A DNA stretch of 45,945 bases from Bacteroidales bacterium (GTDB taxonomy: Bacteria; Bacteroidota; Bacteroidia; Bacteroidales; PUMT01): the NCBI GenBank assembly GCA_007120695.1, contig SKND01000181.1:1-45945 (forward strand), read 5' to 3'. A program made the position numbers and the translations under genes. The notes under the pieces were generated by a model. The model made no database searches, was not told the DNA's origin, and was given only the letters and a program-made list of their open reading frames with translations. Positions 44,159 to 45,945 of the stretch are shown in pieces. How positions within the stretch are numbered: position 1 is the stretch's first letter; each line of letters starts with the position of its first letter.

Positions 44159-45945
44159 TCATTTAGCATTATTACGGGTAATCCACTCCCTGGCATTTAC
44201 AAAAGCTTCCAGCCAGGGTGTGATCTCGTCTCCGGATTTCTTATTTGCAGTAGCACCGGTAATCCTTTCTTCCCTCCTGTCGCCCGGGTAATCGGCCCAG
44301 TTATGACGATAAAGTGACCTTTCAAGGTGCGGCATCATGGCAAGGTGCCGGCCGTCGGCGCTGCAAATAGCTGCGGTGGAGAAGTCCGATCCGTTAGGAT
44401 TACCCGGGTATTCCCGCCAGGAATACTTCATTGAAATATTATGGTCATTTTCATTGCCCGGCAACCTGAATTTACCTTCGCCATGAGCAATCCATATGCC
44501 AAGTCTGCTTCCTGAAAGTGATTTCAGCATAACTGAATTGTTGCGGGTTATATCAACATTCACAAAAGCAGATTCAAATTTATGAGAATCATTAAACAGC
44601 ATTTCCGGTTTGTTCTCTCCTTCCTCGCCAACCAGTCCCAGTTCCACCATAAGCTGGCAACCATTGCATACACCAAGACTCAGCGTATCAGTCCTCGCAT
44701 AAAAATTATCAAGAGCCCTCTTCGCCTTTTCATTATACAGAAATGCCCCTGCCCATCCCTTTGCCGATCCAAGCACATCGCTGTTGGAGAAACCACCAAC
44801 AAACACTATCATATTAACATCTTCAAGTGTCTCATGGCCGCTTATCAGGTCGGTCATATGAACATCCTTCACATCCATGCCTGACAGGTGCATGATCCAT
44901 GCCATCTCCCTGTCGCCGTTCACACCTTTCTCCCTTATAATAGCAGCCTTTATACCGCTCTTTTCCCTGCGGTCAGGATTAATGCCATACTGCGATAATT
45001 TTCCTGTAAAGCCATGCGGAAATTTGTATGACAGTGGCTGCTTTCCATAATTACGGAACCGCTCCATGGCAAGTTTCCCACCCGACTGTCTGCGGTCAAG
45101 AAGATAGGAAGAGCGGTACCACACATCCCTTAGCTTATCTATATTCAGATCATATAACCCGTCATCATGCTTTACCGTAAATTCACGCCGGCCATTATAC
45201 TGGCCGATCAGTTTCGCCTCCACCCCGCTTTTAGCCAGTTCGCCGATCACCTTGCCTGCATCAGCAACCTGGATAAGTACCGCCGGCTTTTCGCTAAACA
45301 TAAGGTTTATTGGATTTTTCTCAAACCCGGATAAGTCAAGATCCATTCCTGATTCCGTTTCAGGGAAACACATTTCCAGCAACGCAGTAACAATTCCGCC
45401 AGCCGACACATCATGACCGGCCAAGATCATATTTCTCGAAACAAGCTTCTGTATTGCATTGAACGCCCTCACAAAATATTTCGGGTCAGTTACGTCCGGG
45501 CACTCACGGCCCACAAAATTCATTGATTGTGCAAAACTGCTCCCACCAAGCGAGAAACTATCATTTGACATGTCAATATAAAGAACAGAGCTACCCGTCA
45601 CGTCCTTAAGCCCGGTGCTGACCACTTTTCTGATGTCGGTAACCTCGGCAGCCGCAGAGATGATAACCGTTCCGGGTGCATAAACCGTTGTCCCGTCCTT
45701 GTACTTCTGAGTCATTGACAATGAATCTTTCCCGGTGGGAATGTTTATCCCGAGTGCTTTGGCAAAATCAGATGCTGCCTCAACTGCCCTGTATAAGCGG
45801 CTGTCCTCTCCCTCATGCCTGGTAGGCCACATCCAGTTTGCACTGAGCGACACCCCCCTGATGCCGTCCTGAAGCGGTGCCCATATAATATTTGTCAGAG
45901 CTTCGGCAATTGAAAGTACAGAACCCCTGGCAGGATCAACCATAG
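44159..45945 (-). CDS. purL: Phosphoribosylformylglycinamidine synthase PurL, C-terminal half (5' end outside window)
   Basis: 595 residues in frame to the window edge; the first ATG at 45943 is internal, since full-length enzymes of this type are about 1200-1300 residues. The visible part holds the second AIR-synthetase-like FGAM synthetase half (VSLSANWMWPTRHEGEDSRLY, IPTGKDSLSM, LAGHDVSAGGIVTALLEMCF) and the glutaminase domain with catalytic Cys in LGVCNGCQ (codon at 44666-44668) and MMPHLERS near the end. It converts FGAR, ATP and glutamine to FGAM in purine synthesis. It is the large single-chain type, with the glutaminase fused at the C-terminus. Confidence 0.97.
   Translation of the reverse strand, partial: MVDPARGSVLSIAEALTNIIWAPLQDGIRGVSLSANWMWPTRHEGEDSRLYRAVEAASDFAKALGINIPTGKDSLSMTQKYKDGTTVYAPGTVIISAAAEVTDIRKVVSTGLKDVTGSSVLYIDMSNDSFSLGGSSFAQSMNFVGRECPDVTDPKYFVRAFNAIQKLVSRNMILAGHDVSAGGIVTALLEMCFPETESGMDLDLSGFEKNPINLMFSEKPAVLIQVADAGKVIGELAKSGVEAKLIGQYNGRREFTVKHDDGLYDLNIDKLRDVWYRSSYLLDRRQSGGKLAMERFRNYGKQPLSYKFPHGFTGKLSQYGINPDRREKSGIKAAIIREKGVNGDREMAWIMHLSGMDVKDVHMTDLISGHETLEDVNMIVFVGGFSNSDVLGSAKGWAGAFLYNEKAKRALDNFYARTDTLSLGVCNGCQLMVELGLVGEEGENKPEMLFNDSHKFESAFVNVDITRNNSVMLKSLSGSRLGIWIAHGEGKFRLPGNENDHNISMKYSWREYPGNPNGSDFSTAAICSADGRHLAMMPHLERSLYRHNWADYPGDRREERITGATANKKSGDEITPWLEAFVNAREWITRNNAK

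Overview
The window is a stretch of chromosome from a Bacteroidota bacterium, most likely class Bacteroidia. The evidence is adjacent type IX secretion genes (porU, porV), a long-form urocanate hydratase, TPR/PD40/OmpA envelope proteins, and several promoters of the Bacteroidota type (-33 TTTG-like, about 20 bases, -7 TAnnTTTG). Ribosome-binding purine tracts are weak and AT-rich leaders are common. I see no rRNA, tRNA, CRISPR array, insertion sequence or prophage. Most of the window is core chromosome with two accessory-looking parts.

Left part (1-10.8 kb): a 5'-truncated porU, then porV, ispF and a small CoA-binding protein on the plus strand. On the minus strand are a urocanate hydratase with a small lipoprotein, then a block running M23 peptidase, MerR-type regulator, Nif3-like metal protein, zinc-ribbon coiled-coil protein. 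Two clear minus-strand hairpin terminators punctuate this block. alaS is divergent from it.

Middle (13.7-24 kb): ChaN-like protein, long-chain acyl-CoA ligase, sodium:solute symporter, recR, a PLP aminotransferase, a membrane glycosyltransferase and a lone 2-oxoacid dehydrogenase E2. A 39-bp tandem repeat lies between the symporter and recR, and a decayed TPR gene tail lies after recR.

24.1-28.7 kb: a tandem pair of paralogous exported TPR + PD40 propeller proteins. The second ends in an OmpA peptidoglycan-binding domain (PorE-like order). The first has instead an acidic repeat linker and a C-terminal membrane helix. They share an operon with a GNAT acetyltransferase.

28.6-35 kb: housekeeping genes: HsdR-N-like nuclease-fold protein, AMP nucleosidase, DNA polymerase III delta, rhomboid protease, GmhB-like phosphatase, class IV aminotransferase, YqgE and proC.

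35.4-40.4 kb: a carotenoid cluster: crtI-type desaturase, CruF-like membrane protein, PlsC-type acyltransferase, family 2 glycosyltransferase and an exported TPR protein. The last four are chained by ATGA stop/start overlaps. Gene content suggests a glycosylated, acylated carotenoid, and the TPR protein is an undescribed candidate member. No phytoene synthase is present.

Right end (40.4-45.9 kb): soluble PAS histidine kinase, class A penicillin-binding protein, and the C-terminal half of purL running off the window.
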